From Sulfurovum sp. UBA5198 (lineage in GTDB: Bacteria > Campylobacterota > Campylobacteria > Campylobacterales > Sulfurovaceae), in assembly GCA_002412865.1 (NCBI GenBank), contig DHVW01000017.1, positions 8,529-72,528 of the forward strand: a DNA stretch of 64,000 bases, given 5' to 3'. Under the pieces are notes generated by a model. That model did not search any database. It was not told the origin of the DNA and was given only the letters and a program-made list of their open reading frames with translations. Position numbers and translations under genes: made by a program. The stretch's first letter is position 1, and each line of letters opens with the position of its first letter. Of the stretch, positions 32,642 to 41,472 are shown one piece after another.

Positions 32642-34648
32642 TTAGAACTTGTACTTTAGTTGAGTATAAAAATATCTTCCTGGTTCATTAAGTATCATTA
32701 TATCTCCACCACCAGCTAGCAAGGTTAAATCTTTGTAGCTATTGGATACTGCGTAAGTGTTATCAAAGATATTATCAACTCCAGCTGTGAACTCAAGCTC
32801 CTTGCCTAGCATTTTTGTACCTTTGAGATTGAACACAAAGTAACTTCCAAGCTGTTGCTCGCCATTAGCAGCATCAAACCTACTCCATGGAGCAGAAGCT
32901 AGCATATCGCCCTCTATTTTGAAGTTGTTTTCTAATTCATAGTTCACTCCAATATTTCCTCTCCAAGGAGCAATGTCAGGCATATTTGTTTCAGTTTGAC
33001 CAGTTAATGGTTTATCTTTTGTTCCTACTTGGTATGCTGTACTAAAATCTAAGGATATATTATCGTTAAATGCATATGTTCCACTAAGATCAATACCATA
33101 GATGGTGGCATCTACATTTTCATAGTTGTTTGTTGCTTTACTTGCATTGTAAGCTATATAATTATCTAGCTTACTATAAAATACTTTTGCTTTAACATTT
33201 GCACTATCAAACTTCTTTTCAATACCTAAATCTATCTCATTATTTGTAACTGCTTTAAGCGTATCTGTACCAAAAACGGCACCAGCTGAACTCGTGAAAT
33301 ATAGCTCTTTGGCATCAGGAACACGAGTAGCACGACCAATTCCCCCAAATATATTTAATGAATTATCTATAGCATACTTGCTAAATAAGTATCCACCAAA
33401 GTCAGAAAAATCTCTATCTAGTGCTGTAGCTTTTGGCGTATCTATCGTTGTACTATCATACCTTGCCCCAGCCTCTAGAGTAAGTTTATCGCTTAACGCT
33501 ATTTTGTCTTTTAGAAATACTGCTCTATTTTTGGTATCTGCATCATCTATGGCTTTACCCATTTGAGTCACCACGCCTGTTGCAACAACAGTTCTGGAGT
33601 ATCTACCATCCCAATTTCGTTCACTTGTATCTAACCCTGCTGTGATAGTATGATTACCTAACTCGAGTGTGTTGGATAGTTTAGCTCCTTGCATCTCTGT
33701 GGATAGTTTGCTTATCATATAAGCCGTTGCTCCAGCTACTCTATACTCTGTACCCATCGGGTGAACTACCGTTGAGCGATATAATTCTATATCAAGCTTT
33801 TTAGATAACGAGCCTAGATTTTTGGCGGTATATCCTAGTGAGTAGATATTGGAATCATCATACAAAGCGTCCATTGGGCTATTTGGAAATAGAATATTAT
33901 CACTTCTATTCATAGTGTATCCTGCTCTTAGCTCTTGATTATCTGTGATATCATAATAGACCTTACCCATCAAGGTTTTTTTTGTATAGCTATCTAAATC
34001 TTTGTATTTTGCTTGATACTGATTAGCTGGCATTGCCTGACCAGAGGCTATTGCTCTAGCTATTTGCTCATAGAAATCATCTCCGTTTCCATCTTTGTAT
34101 TGAGCACTTTTTTCTGCTGAACCGCTGAGTAGAAAACGGAATTTCTCAGCACCACCACTAAGCATAAATGCACCCTTTAGATAATCCCAACTACCAGCAC
34201 TAATTGCTAGTTCACCATGAGTCTCTTCGGTTGGTTTGATGGTGTGTATTTTTACATCTGCAGCTAGTGAGCCGAAATCTGCTACATTATATGGTCCTTC
34301 GTTTATCTCTACAAAATCAACATTGTTAGTAAGCACATGTGAGATTGGTGGATCCATACGATTAGGGCACGCTCCACATACTTTTGCACCATCTATTGTT
34401 ACAGTTATATTATCTTTTTTTTGACCACGGATTAAAATATCATTTGCTACACCGCTTCTACGAATCATCGATACACCAGCTGATTCTTTGGATAGTGCTT
34501 CTCCTAAATCGGCACTTTTTATCTCCTCGCCTTTTACATCTTTTATTACAGTTCCGCCTGATGCTACCACCTCGATTGTATCTAGCTGTACCTGCGAGGC
34601 ACTCAAAGCCACTGCACATACACATGAAATTGTGATTATTCTTAACAT
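32642..34648 (-). CDS. TonB-dependent receptor, OprC/NosA copper-receptor type
   Basis: This 668-residue outer-membrane receptor has a signal peptide (residues 1-17), a TonB-box-like DTIEVVAS, a plug domain (SMIRRSGVANDILIRG) and a beta barrel that ends in Phe (TQLKYKF). The plug carries CGACPNRMDPP with C94-x3-M98, and the barrel carries H296-x-M298 (VVHPMGT). This CxxxM plus HxM set matches the copper site known for Pseudomonas OprC, and NRMDPP is typical of the OprC/NosA copper receptor family. Copper import is therefore likely but not proven. A good ribosome-binding site (GGGGAG) precedes the ATG. The two-component genes lie just upstream. Confidence 0.78.
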   Translation of the reverse strand: MLRIITISCVCAVALSASQVQLDTIEVVASGGTVIKDVKGEEIKSADLGEALSKESAGVSMIRRSGVANDILIRGQKKDNITVTIDGAKVCGACPNRMDPPISHVLTNNVDFVEINEGPYNVADFGSLAADVKIHTIKPTEETHGELAISAGSWDYLKGAFMLSGGAEKFRFLLSGSAEKSAQYKDGNGDDFYEQIARAIASGQAMPANQYQAKYKDLDSYTKKTLMGKVYYDITDNQELRAGYTMNRSDNILFPNSPMDALYDDSNIYSLGYTAKNLGSLSKKLDIELYRSTVVHPMGTEYRVAGATAYMISKLSTEMQGAKLSNTLELGNHTITAGLDTSERNWDGRYSRTVVATGVVTQMGKAIDDADTKNRAVFLKDKIALSDKLTLEAGARYDSTTIDTPKATALDRDFSDFGGYLFSKYAIDNSLNIFGGIGRATRVPDAKELYFTSSAGAVFGTDTLKAVTNNEIDLGIEKKFDSANVKAKVFYSKLDNYIAYNASKATNNYENVDATIYGIDLSGTYAFNDNISLDFSTAYQVGTKDKPLTGQTETNMPDIAPWRGNIGVNYELENNFKIEGDMLASAPWSRFDAANGEQQLGSYFVFNLKGTKMLGKELEFTAGVDNIFDNTYAVSNSYKDLTLLAGGGDIMILNEPGRYFYTQLKYKF

Positions 34649-34707
34649 ACTATTCTCCCCTGAATTTTAATTAGCTATTATTATGACGAAGTAGTGTTAA
34701 GTGAGTG

Positions 34708-35565
34708 TTAAACTGTAATCATTTTTTGCAAATCAAGCACAACTCTAGTGCCTTGATTTTGCTCTGAATAAAATGATAATCCAATTCTCTCATTATCACA
34801 ATACCCCTTGACTATTGCTACTCCAATACCTTTGCCGTCTTTGGAGCTATCTCCTTGGTAGTATCTTTCATGAATCCGCAGTAACTCTGATGGGCTAATG
34901 CCCACTCCATTATCTATTATCTCCAGCTTATTGTTACTAAAAGTTATATTTATTGGCTCTAGATTTGGTGAGTATTTCATGGCATTACTCATAATATTTT
35001 CAAACATCTGCTCAAACCCAATCTTGTCTGCTAATATACTAACTGGATTATGAGGCATATCAAACGAAATCTCGTTTCTATTTTGCATCATAAACATTTC
35101 GCAACATTCATAAACAGTCTCTTGTAGGATAAACTGTTCTTTTTTTGCAGGTGTAATCTCTTTAGTTAGGGCGTATGAAAGCTTTTCATATAGTCTCTTT
35201 AGGCGTATTGTGGCATGATTTATTCGCTCTATTCTAGCTTGTTCTTTGTCGCTTGTTTGAGTTTTTGCTAGTAATTTTGCGTTTGATTCTATTGTTGATA
35301 TTGGGATATTAAGCTCGTGCAAAATCTCATCTGTGATATTTATCAGGTTCTTTTGCATCTCATATTTTGCCTCTAGTAGATACGATATAAATATATATCC
35401 AAGCCCAATAGTTGCTACCATCATCACAAACATAGTAAACCAAAACGCATCAGCAGAAAAATTATATGTAGATAGAAATAGGTACGAAATGCCCCACAGA
35501 AACAGCATCAAAAGCTCGAAAAATGCAAGAGCGATAAGCCTCTCTTTTTTTAGCGTTTTAGGCAA
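34708..35565 (-). CDS. Sensor histidine kinase
   Basis: This 285-residue kinase has two membrane helices (about residues 10-31 and 40-62) with almost no periplasmic loop, so it may sense within the membrane or through a partner. The H-box ILHELNIPISTIESNAK places the phospho-acceptor at H83. The N-box FENIMSNAMKYSP and the ATP-binding IIDNGVGIS and KDGKGIGVAIVK follow. I chose a TTG start at 35565, preceded by GAGGGG; it overlaps the response-regulator gene by 16 bases. Its target is likely the adjacent receptor and oxidase-like genes. Confidence 0.85.
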   Translation of the reverse strand: MPKTLKKERLIALAFFELLMLFLWGISYLFLSTYNFSADAFWFTMFVMMVATIGLGYIFISYLLEAKYEMQKNLINITDEILHELNIPISTIESNAKLLAKTQTSDKEQARIERINHATIRLKRLYEKLSYALTKEITPAKKEQFILQETVYECCEMFMMQNRNEISFDMPHNPVSILADKIGFEQMFENIMSNAMKYSPNLEPINITFSNNKLEIIDNGVGISPSELLRIHERYYQGDSSKDGKGIGVAIVKGYCDNERIGLSFYSEQNQGTRVVLDLQKMITV

Positions 35566-36203
35566 TATCCTACCCCTCTGACATTTTGCAACTCATCTCC
35601 AAAATATTTTTTTAGTTGAGTAATATAAACACGCAACGAGCCGTCACTCCATTCTTCGCTGCTACTCCATAACTGTTCTTTTAGCTCTTGTATAGGCACC
35701 ACTACACTATTTGCTTCGATAAGGGCTTGTAGTAGTCGTCCTGCTTTTATACTTATTTCCATTTCAATGTTATCTTTGAATAATTTTTTGCTGTATATAT
35801 CGAATTTATACTCATTGATATCTATAAATTGTGCACGGCTTTGTCTTCTCAAAAGTGCCTCAATACGACAATGAAGCTCGTCTAAATCTACAGGTTTTTT
35901 CAGATAATCATCAGCCCCCACGCCAAATCCTTCTACAAGAGATCTGGTGTCATTTTTTGAAGTCACAAACATAGCTGGGGTAGTATCACCTCCATCACGA
36001 AGCTTTTGAAGCATTTCAAATCCACTCTCATATGGCAAGTTTACATCAAGCACATAACAGTCATATTGTCGCCTGTAGGCTAAATCAAATGCACTATATG
36101 GATCATATACTGCGTCCACCGTAAAGCTCTCTTCTTCTAAGAAGTCCTTGAGTGTGTCACATAACGAACGGTCATCTTCTAGTAGTAAAATTCTTGATTG
36201 CAT
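35550..36203 (-). CDS. OmpR/PhoB-type response regulator
   Basis: This regulator of about 217 residues has a receiver domain (RILLLEDDRSLCDTL with the acidic pair, phospho-Asp in CYVLDVNLPYESG, VTSKNDTRS with the switch Ser, and KKPVDLDEL) and a winged-helix DNA-binding domain (ELKEQLWSSSEEWSDGSLRVYITQLKKYFG). I chose the ATG at 36203, preceded by AAGGAA, which avoids overlap with fabG. It pairs with the adjacent kinase. Confidence 0.9.
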   Translation of the reverse strand: MQSRILLLEDDRSLCDTLKDFLEEESFTVDAVYDPYSAFDLAYRRQYDCYVLDVNLPYESGFEMLQKLRDGGDTTPAMFVTSKNDTRSLVEGFGVGADDYLKKPVDLDELHCRIEALLRRQSRAQFIDINEYKFDIYSKKLFKDNIEMEISIKAGRLLQALIEANSVVVPIQELKEQLWSSSEEWSDGSLRVYITQLKKYFGDELQNVRGVGYCLKR

Positions 36204-36225
36204 CACATTCCTTTTGTAAAAGTCA

Positions 36226-36969
36226 TTACATATACATTCCGCCATTGACTTTTAGCGTTTCACCTGTGATATAGCTCGCATGGTCGCTAAGTAAAAATGC
36301 CACAGCGTCTGCTACTTCACTCGGATTTCCAAATCTACCTAATGGAATCTTTGCGGTAAATGATGCTTTGACCTCATCGCTGAGTACCTCTGTCATCTCT
36401 GTGGCTATAAATCCCGGTGTGATGGTGTTAAATCTAATGCCCCGTGAACTTCCCTCAATAGCAAAGCTTTTGCTCATAGCTATCACTCCACCTTTGCTAG
36501 CTGCATAGTTAGTTTGACCGCCATTTCCACTCTCGCCTACTATCGATGCTACATTCACAACCGCACCAAATCGCTTTTTGCTCATTGCTTTTAGAGCTTC
36601 TCTGCACCCTACAAATGCTGATTTTAGATTGGCATTAATAACACTCATAAAATCATCTCCACTCATACGCAAAGCTAATTTGTCATTCGTAATACCAGCG
36701 TTGTTAACTAAATAGCCAAGCTCACCGTCGCTCTCTATGATAGTTTTTACCATTGCCACAAATGCCACCTCATCGCTCACATCACACCCTATAATTTCTG
36801 CACTCCCACCATTTGCTTCTATTTCAGCTTTTACAGCTTTAGCTTCTGTTTCACCACTTCTATAATTTATCCAAACCTTGAGTCCATATCCTGCTAGTAT
36901 AGTTGCTATTGTTGCACCAATTCCTCTACTAGCACCTGTTATTAGTACATTTTTACCACTAAATTTCAC
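36226..36969 (-). CDS. fabG: 3-oxoacyl-ACP reductase
   Basis: FabG reduces 3-oxoacyl-ACP with NADPH. The short-chain dehydrogenase motifs are present: LITGASRGIGATIA, NNAGIT, the catalytic Ser in VNVASIVG and the Y-x3-K in NYAASKGG. The length of 247 residues is standard. The start appears to be GTG, preceded by AAGGA. It is usually close to acpP in this phylum, but here 6.5 kb of other genes lie between them. Confidence 0.95.
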   Translation of the reverse strand: MKFSGKNVLITGASRGIGATIATILAGYGLKVWINYRSGETEAKAVKAEIEANGGSAEIIGCDVSDEVAFVAMVKTIIESDGELGYLVNNAGITNDKLALRMSGDDFMSVINANLKSAFVGCREALKAMSKKRFGAVVNVASIVGESGNGGQTNYAASKGGVIAMSKSFAIEGSSRGIRFNTITPGFIATEMTEVLSDEVKASFTAKIPLGRFGNPSEVADAVAFLLSDHASYITGETLKVNGGMYM

Positions 36970-36984
36970 TATTTTTCCTTTTTG

Positions 36985-37329
36985 TTATTTTTTACATTCA
37001 AAGAGTTTATTTTTAATATATTCAAACTCTTCATAATCATTTTCTGATATCTTGTCTGCATAAATTAGATGGTTTATCTGCTCCAAAATATGCATCTTAC
37101 TTATCAAGTCTTTTTTGCATGCTTCGTTAATAACACCTATGTGTTCATCGATGTTAAAATCTGAATTTAAGCCTTGCTTTAAAAGCTCCATCGCTTCATC
37201 ATGACTACATGCAAAATCGCTACCAAGCATACTACAAAAGAGTGGTGCTTCTTTGGCTAAATCTCTATTCTCTTTTTTAATCACATAAGCCAATAAAACT
37301 GCTACTGATTGTTTAATTTTAGTTTGCAT
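36985..37329 (-). CDS. Small TerB-like helical protein
   Basis: This 114-residue, all-helical, soluble protein contains KKENRDLAKEAPLFCSMLG, then a region of repeating acidic and hydrophobic residues (DEHIGVINEACKKDLISKMHILEQINHLIYAD). The pattern resembles TerB/DjlA-N folds, but I cannot confirm the match. It lies between gpmI (27-base gap) and fabG (15-base gap). Function is unknown. Confidence 0.55.
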   Translation of the reverse strand: MQTKIKQSVAVLLAYVIKKENRDLAKEAPLFCSMLGSDFACSHDEAMELLKQGLNSDFNIDEHIGVINEACKKDLISKMHILEQINHLIYADKISENDYEEFEYIKNKLFECKK

Positions 37330-37356
37330 TTTTTGCTCCTTGTTTTTGTAATAATA

Positions 37357-38835
37357 TCAGATTATTGCTTTATCCATTTCACTAGGAACTTTAATCCCCA
37401 TAATCTCTAATACTGTAGCTGCAATATTATTCAATCCCATATCACATTTTAGCTCCACAGGCTGTTCACATATTACAAAGCACCACACCTCTCCAACAGT
37501 ATGATTAGTTAGTCTATTGCCATTCATTGTACACATCTCTTCACAATTTCCATGGTCACTTGTAATAACTACGGCATATCCATTCTCTTTGGCTACTTCT
37601 AAAATCATACCCACTTCTTTATCTACTGCTTCGACTGCCAATTTTGCTGCTTCATAGTTACCCGTGTGTCCTACCATATCTCCATTTGCAAAATTCACAA
37701 CTACAAAATCATATCCATCTCTAATAGCGTCCTGCACAGCCTTTCCTACTTGTGGAGCTGACATCTCTGGCTTCATATCATAAGTTTTCACATTTGGACT
37801 TGGGATTAATACCCTACTTTCACCAACTAGTGGCTCTTCTGCTCCACCATTGAAAAAGAAAGTCACATGAGCATATTTTTCAGTTTCAGCCGTGTGCATT
37901 TGACGCAAACCTGCTCTACTTATGACTTCGCTTAGTGTGTTTTTTGGGTTATCTTTTGGGAACATTATTGGATATTTAAAACTCGCATCATATGCCGTAA
38001 TCGTTGCTATATGTAGATTTAGTTTTTTCATATCAAACTCTTTGAAATTCTCATCTCCAATTGCTTTTGTGATTTCTCTAGCTCTATCACTTCTAAAATT
38101 CATCATTATAATGCCGTCATTTTCACTCATACCACCATATCCACTAAAGGCTACTGGCATTATAAACTCATCATTTTCTCCCTTACTGTAACTATTTTTT
38201 ATACAGTCACTCGGATTTAAACTCGTTTTTGGTGTTGCATTTACTATTGCATTGTAGCCTAGCTGTACACGCTCCCAGCGATTATCTCTATCCATTGTAT
38301 AGAACCGTCCACCGATAGTTGCGATTTGGATATTTTCATTACATATTTGCTCTATTTGTGCGAGGTAAATATTAGCTGAAGTTGGACTCACATCTCTCCC
38401 ATCTGTGATTAGATGTAGCCATACTTTTTTGTGATTTTCCTCTGCTATTTTTGCTACGCCAATGATATGCTCTATATGAGAATGTACACCGCCATCACTC
38501 ATTAGACCTATTAGATGAATATTGTTGCTTTTTTCTAAGATATCTTTTAAAACTTTATTGTTAGCCAAAGAGCCATCTTTCAATGCTTTTGAGATTTTTA
38601 CCAAATCTTGATACAAAATCCGTCCAGCACCCAAAGTCATATGTCCTACTTCGCTATTGCCCATCTGCCCTACTGGTAACCCGACACTAAGTCCATGAGT
38701 AGATATAAGAGTGTGTGGTACTGTAGCAAAAAGTTTATCATATATTGGGGTAGAGGCATCTATAAAAGCGTTGCATTTGCTTTGGGGCTTATGACCTATA
38801 CCATCAGTAATAATTAGAACTGTTTTTTGACCCAT
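37357..38835 (-). CDS. gpmI: 2,3-bisphosphoglycerate-independent phosphoglycerate mutase
   Basis: GpmI interconverts 3- and 2-phosphoglycerate and needs Mn2+. The alkaline-phosphatase-fold motifs are visible: LIITDGIGH at the N-terminus, the catalytic Ser61 in GQMGNSEVGHMTLGAGR, NFANGDMVGHTG and ITSDHGNCEEM, plus NHTVGEVW near the C-terminus. The length of 492 residues is normal. It leads the run into fabG. Confidence 0.96.
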   Translation of the reverse strand: MGQKTVLIITDGIGHKPQSKCNAFIDASTPIYDKLFATVPHTLISTHGLSVGLPVGQMGNSEVGHMTLGAGRILYQDLVKISKALKDGSLANNKVLKDILEKSNNIHLIGLMSDGGVHSHIEHIIGVAKIAEENHKKVWLHLITDGRDVSPTSANIYLAQIEQICNENIQIATIGGRFYTMDRDNRWERVQLGYNAIVNATPKTSLNPSDCIKNSYSKGENDEFIMPVAFSGYGGMSENDGIIMMNFRSDRAREITKAIGDENFKEFDMKKLNLHIATITAYDASFKYPIMFPKDNPKNTLSEVISRAGLRQMHTAETEKYAHVTFFFNGGAEEPLVGESRVLIPSPNVKTYDMKPEMSAPQVGKAVQDAIRDGYDFVVVNFANGDMVGHTGNYEAAKLAVEAVDKEVGMILEVAKENGYAVVITSDHGNCEEMCTMNGNRLTNHTVGEVWCFVICEQPVELKCDMGLNNIAATVLEIMGIKVPSEMDKAII

Positions 38836-38909
38836 TTAAATCTCTCTTTATATAATTTTAATACAAATGGTTTTGCGTAAAAGCATTGTATCGCAAAGCT
38901 CCTTGTAGA

Positions 38910-39962
38910 TTACAAGTAGAGCTTTAATAGCACATCAATAGCATCTGTAATAGAATTGATAGCTGCTGTTTCGTCCACAGTGTGGTAACCTGTCGTTGGT
39001 ATTTGTAGTGTTGTACCCTGTATAGACTGTTTTGAAGCGACAATTAACCTTCCTAACTCAGTTGAGCCAAGTGAGCCGCTATTTGTTCCACCATCTGTTA
39101 CAATTTGCTTGTTTCTCTCTTTGATATATCTATCTTTATAATCATATTTTATTTTGCTTTTTCTGCATATTTTTATAAGTTTCTTTTGTAGTGGTGAATT
39201 AAACCTTGCATGTGTGTCTCTGCGTCTGAAAACTAGACTTTGCTTGGTGGCACTCTGCTCATCTGGATAGGGGCTAGTGTCTAGTATTAATAGTTCATCA
39301 GTAGATATATCAAATCTCATAAACCATTCTAGAATATAACGCCAACTCTTACCAGCCTCTTCTTCTGCTGAAAAAAATGCAGTACCTTTGTACCCATTTT
39401 GATACATATATATTATCATAGCATTTGTGAGAACATTATCTAATTGTGCAGAGACAAATCCATCCGAAATAACAAGCTTATCCACAAATGCCACAGGAGT
39501 TTCTGGCAATAAATAATCCAGTCCATCTATCTCAAAGATGAGATTTCCGCGTCTTTCGCATATGCTTGATGTTGTGATTTTACCAATGCCTTGATAACTT
39601 CCACTGCTTCTATCATATGCTTGTACCGCTTGACCTTCAAATCGTCCTGCAAGATTTTTATATGTTTGCTCTGATATTGAACGACCAGTAAGGTCTGCTC
39701 GGTTTTTACTAACATAAGCTGCATATTGAAACTCTCTTGGTCCTGTACATACTAGCCCGTGCCTATCCACATGAGATGAGATATATCCACTTGTTGGGTC
39801 ATCTCCTGATGCCACCAACACCCCTTCGTAGAGTGTAGTTTGTATACCAATCTCTTCAAGCTCTTTTTTCACTGCCATAAAGAATGGATTTTCTGCACCA
39901 ACTACCGATGGTGTTCGTACTAATTGCTTTAGAATATCAAAAAATGCTTCGTATTGTTTCAT
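38910..39962 (-). CDS. M42-like metallopeptidase
   Basis: This 350-residue protein shows co-catalytic metallopeptidase features: SSHVDRHGLV near residue 60 (metal His and Asp), SAQLDNVLTNAMII (bridging Asp), FFSAEEEAGKSWR (catalytic and metal Glu), LILDTSPYPD and a C-terminal IPTTGYHTVDETAAI with a metal His. The order matches M42 glutamyl aminopeptidases, though the spacing between HVD and QLDN is longer than in the common form. It lies alone between gpmI and the CAT tRNA. Its substrate is unknown. Confidence 0.75.
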   Translation of the reverse strand: MKQYEAFFDILKQLVRTPSVVGAENPFFMAVKKELEEIGIQTTLYEGVLVASGDDPTSGYISSHVDRHGLVCTGPREFQYAAYVSKNRADLTGRSISEQTYKNLAGRFEGQAVQAYDRSSGSYQGIGKITTSSICERRGNLIFEIDGLDYLLPETPVAFVDKLVISDGFVSAQLDNVLTNAMIIYMYQNGYKGTAFFSAEEEAGKSWRYILEWFMRFDISTDELLILDTSPYPDEQSATKQSLVFRRRDTHARFNSPLQKKLIKICRKSKIKYDYKDRYIKERNKQIVTDGGTNSGSLGSTELGRLIVASKQSIQGTTLQIPTTGYHTVDETAAINSITDAIDVLLKLYL

Positions 39963-39979
39963 TTATCCTCCACTGTTTC

Positions 39980-40045
39980 GTCATACTCATGCTTGACACG
40001 GGTACCCATTTCTTCTTTCTGGACTCCTGCAAAGGCAGGAGTGGC
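39980..40045. repeat. Composite palindromic intergenic element
   Basis: Two adjacent stem-loops are joined by a pyrimidine-rich linker: an imperfect one (ACTCATG-CTTGA-CACGGGT, 39985-40003) and a perfect 8-bp one (ACTCCTGC-AAAG-GCAGGAGT, 40023-40042). The left end starts GTCATAC and the right end finishes GTGGC. Elements with this design (GTCATACTC... TGGACTCCTGCAAAGGCAGGAGTGAC) are dispersed in several proteobacterial genomes, from memory. It may also act as a terminator near the M42-like gene. Confidence 0.5.
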
Positions 40046-40158
40046 TGGCTTTTAAATTTTACTACTATATAAATTTATTGGCTATATTATACTTCATTGA
40101 GTTTAAAATATACGAAATAAGAACAAAAGTAATTTGTATGATTGTGTTAAATGTGAGC

Positions 40159-40235
40159 TGGTGGGTTCTCGGAGACTCGAACTCCGGACCACTCGGTTAT
40201 GAGCCGAGTGCTCTAACCAACTGAGCTAAGAACCC
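40159..40235 (-). tRNA. tRNA with CAT anticodon (Met elongator or Ile2)
   Basis: The minus strand folds as a full tRNA: acceptor GGGTTCT/AGAACCC, D arm GCTCAGTTGGTTAGAGC, anticodon stem CTCGG/CCGAG with loop CTCATAA, T arm with GTTCGAGT, discriminator A and an encoded CCA. The anticodon is CAT. Without the lysidine context I cannot separate elongator Met from Ile2; the CTCATAA loop and the variable loop allow either. It is not the initiator, since the acceptor starts with a G-C pair and the stem lacks the three G-C pairs. Confidence 0.9.
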
Positions 40236-40266
40236 ATTGTGGAAAAAGCTTTTATAACATTAAAGA

Positions 40267-41403
40267 CTAGAAATCTTTTTTAGTCAATGATATTTTAGCG
40301 TCGGAATTATAGCCTAAATAATATTTAAAAGCAAGTAGATTTTGTAAAACACCAAAAAGAAATGCAAAAACTATAAACGATGTACCTCCATGGCTAAACA
40401 TCGGCAATGGAATACCAACCACGGGTGCCATACCTATAACCATATACACATTAACCCCCATATACACAAAAAATAGCCAACTAATCCCAGCTGCAAAAAC
40501 CCTCTCTAATCCATCAATAAACTCTTTAGTAGAGATATAAAAAAGGTGTAAAATCAATAATATATACAAGATAAGTACACCTCCCATACCAAGCATACCA
40601 AATCTCTCTCCAAGATATGCAAAAATAAAATCACTCGATGATATAGGCAAGAACTTCATCTGTGTTTGAGTTGATTCATCTTTTGTTTGTCCACTAAAAC
40701 CACCAGAGCCTATAGCAATAAGTGATTGTTCAACATGATAGCTGGGACTACTTACAGCGTCAACTATCCGTTCTTTTTGATAATCTTTTAGTCCATACTT
40801 GTACATAACTGGAGCAGTTGTCACTACAAGAATAGCTAAAGCTATTAATATTTTTTTTTCTATTCCTACCATAAACAATACGCCAAAACCTACCAATAAT
40901 AAAACCATTGCAGTACCCAAATCTGGCTCTTTTGCAATAAGTACAAATGGCAACAAAATTAAGGCGGAAAGTATGGCGAACATCTTAATCCCATATCCCT
41001 CTGCTGGTGGTGGATTTTTGTATATTATAGTTCCAAGCATCATTAATACTGCTATTTTCATAAACTCAGAAGGCTGAATAGTGAGTCCTACCCCAGGAAT
41101 TACAAGCCATCTTTGAGCCCCTAGTATACTTATACCAAATATGTCAACGGCTAATAATAAAAGTAAAACACCAACATAAAAAACAGGTGCGAACCACCAC
41201 AAAATAAGTCGCCATGGAGTTATTACTGCTCCCATAAATACTATCATTGCAACCAAATAATAAATCATCTGTTTCATAAAAAGTGCAGGATTTATTTCAT
41301 AAATGAGCCATGATGATATAAAAAATAGTGGTAAGAGCTGTATCATAAGCAAGTAATTAAAATTTTTGAAAACTCTTTGATCTAGATTTAACCAAGCTAA
41401 CAT
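40267..41403 (-). CDS. rodA: Rod-shape SEDS glycosyltransferase
   Basis: RodA polymerises lipid II for side-wall growth with a class B PBP. The 378-residue polytopic protein has about ten membrane helices and SEDS hallmarks: GAQRWLVIPGVGLTIQPSEFMKIAV, KEPDLGTAMVLLLVGFGVLFM, IAIGSGGFSGQ, and GIPLPMFSHGGTSFIVFAF at the C-terminus. RodA is favoured over FtsW by length and the QPSEFMK form. It lies next to the CAT tRNA and is divergent from pgeF. Confidence 0.93.
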   Translation of the reverse strand: MLAWLNLDQRVFKNFNYLLMIQLLPLFFISSWLIYEINPALFMKQMIYYLVAMIVFMGAVITPWRLILWWFAPVFYVGVLLLLLAVDIFGISILGAQRWLVIPGVGLTIQPSEFMKIAVLMMLGTIIYKNPPPAEGYGIKMFAILSALILLPFVLIAKEPDLGTAMVLLLVGFGVLFMVGIEKKILIALAILVVTTAPVMYKYGLKDYQKERIVDAVSSPSYHVEQSLIAIGSGGFSGQTKDESTQTQMKFLPISSSDFIFAYLGERFGMLGMGGVLILYILLILHLFYISTKEFIDGLERVFAAGISWLFFVYMGVNVYMVIGMAPVVGIPLPMFSHGGTSFIVFAFLFGVLQNLLAFKYYLGYNSDAKISLTKKDF

Positions 41404-41472
41404 ATCATATTATCCATAATTTTTTGATATTATACTCTAAAATTACATAATGAATGGCAGATGGAGTGACAT

